Positions 41,719 to 41,980 of a DNA stretch of 41,980 nucleotides are shown here, in pieces. Below the pieces are notes generated by a model. It made no database searches. It was not told the DNA's origin and saw only the letters and a list, made by a program, of their open reading frames with translations. Both the position numbers and the translations under genes were made by a program. This DNA comes from Lachnospiraceae bacterium (GTDB lineage: Bacteria > Bacillota > Clostridia > Lachnospirales > Lachnospiraceae): the NCBI GenBank assembly GCA_021205565.1, contig JAJPXG010000093.1, positions 14,500 through 56,479 of the forward strand, given 5' to 3'. Every line of letters begins with the position of its first letter. Position 1 is the stretch's first letter.

Positions 41719-41980
41719 ATGTTTATGGAAGAAAAATTGAATCTGACAACGGAATGGGACAAAACCTTCCCCAAAAGCGACAAGGTGGAGCACAGCAAGG
41801 TGACCTTCCACAACCGCTACGGCATCACCCTGGCAGCCGACCAGTATGTGCCGAAAAACGCAGCAGGAAAGCTCCCCGCGATTGCAGTCTGCGGCCCCTT
41901 CGGTGCGGTCAAGGAGCAGGCCGCCGGTTTATATGCCCAGACCATGTCGGAGCGCGGATTTCTGACCATCGCCTTCGATC
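41719..41980 (+). CDS. alpha/beta hydrolase, N-terminal part (cut by window end)
   Basis: 87 residues visible: MFMEEKLNLTTEWDKTFPKS, then VTFHNRYGITLAADQYVPKN and LPAIAVCGPFGAVKEQAAGL, GFLTIAFD. This matches the start of DltD/YcjY-like alpha/beta hydrolases (oxyanion-hole strand before the nucleophile elbow, which is beyond the window). GAGG lies eight bases before the first ATG (41719). It follows the reductase gene by 119 bases in the same direction and is probably of the same locus; no terminator was seen in that gap. Substrate unknown. Confidence 0.75.
   Translation, partial: MFMEEKLNLTTEWDKTFPKSDKVEHSKVTFHNRYGITLAADQYVPKNAAGKLPAIAVCGPFGAVKEQAAGLYAQTMSERGFLTIAFD

Overview
The window looks like a chromosomal segment of an anaerobic, low-to-mid GC Firmicute of the Lachnospiraceae (Clostridium cluster XIVa) type. 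The support is indirect but consistent: an oxygen-sensitive class III ribonucleotide reductase (nrdD), ATP-dependent dehydratase-type activase genes, a radical SAM enzyme, a single-chain clostridial-type PurL, a FeoA-FeoB fusion, GGAGG ribosome binding sites throughout, and sugar-locus genes of a gut glycan forager. No rRNA, tRNA, CRISPR array or intact mobile element was seen.

Layout. (1) 1-7.4 kb: a glycan-use locus. A substrate-binding lipoprotein, two ABC permeases and a GH36 alpha-galactosidase (cut by the window start) run leftward from a divergent promoter region shared with an AraC regulator; a cytoplasmic GH95 fucosidase converges on the AraC gene. (2) 7.5-11.1 kb: FeoA-FeoB iron transporter with a palindrome inside its promoter, and fructokinase. 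(3) 11.1-13.9 kb: a gene graveyard. It holds a GH32 sucrase cut at both ends and internally deleted, a TnpV (transposon protein) 3' remnant joined exactly to its broken 5' end, a truncated ABC ATPase, two small membrane proteins and a LysR remnant. (4) 13.9-18.6 kb: a DUF4143 ATPase, the manganese exporter MntP with an Spx/ArsC-like protein, a DUF308 membrane protein and a radical SAM protein. (5) 18.6-26.8 kb: a membrane phospholipase D-like protein, a three-gene operon for an activase plus two paired dehydratase-like subunits (function unknown, the best candidate for undescribed redox chemistry), a headless glycosyltransferase and a two-component system. (6) 27-38.3 kb: nucleotide metabolism: nrdD under a textbook pair of NrdR boxes, carAB, and purL behind a TetR regulator. 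(7) 38.3-42 kb: a structured repeat region, a LysR regulator interrupted by a stop codon, and, divergent from it, a 79-residue protein overlapping a secreted flavodoxin/aldo-keto reductase fusion lipoprotein, then the start of an alpha/beta hydrolase.

How the parts fit. The sugar locus imports oligosaccharides and cuts them inside the cell; fructokinase remains although its sucrase partner is broken, so sucrose-6-phosphate cleavage is probably lost from this site. carAB, purL and nrdD supply pyrimidine, purine and deoxynucleotide building blocks. Features most worth a second look: the split activase/dehydratase operon with an extra cysteine cluster, the flavodoxin-AKR lipoprotein, the multi-helix leader in front of the AraC gene, the palindromes in the feo promoter, and the precisely readable decay junctions near 12 kb. 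Positions of promoters, stems and repeats were read by eye; no alignment or folding program was run.
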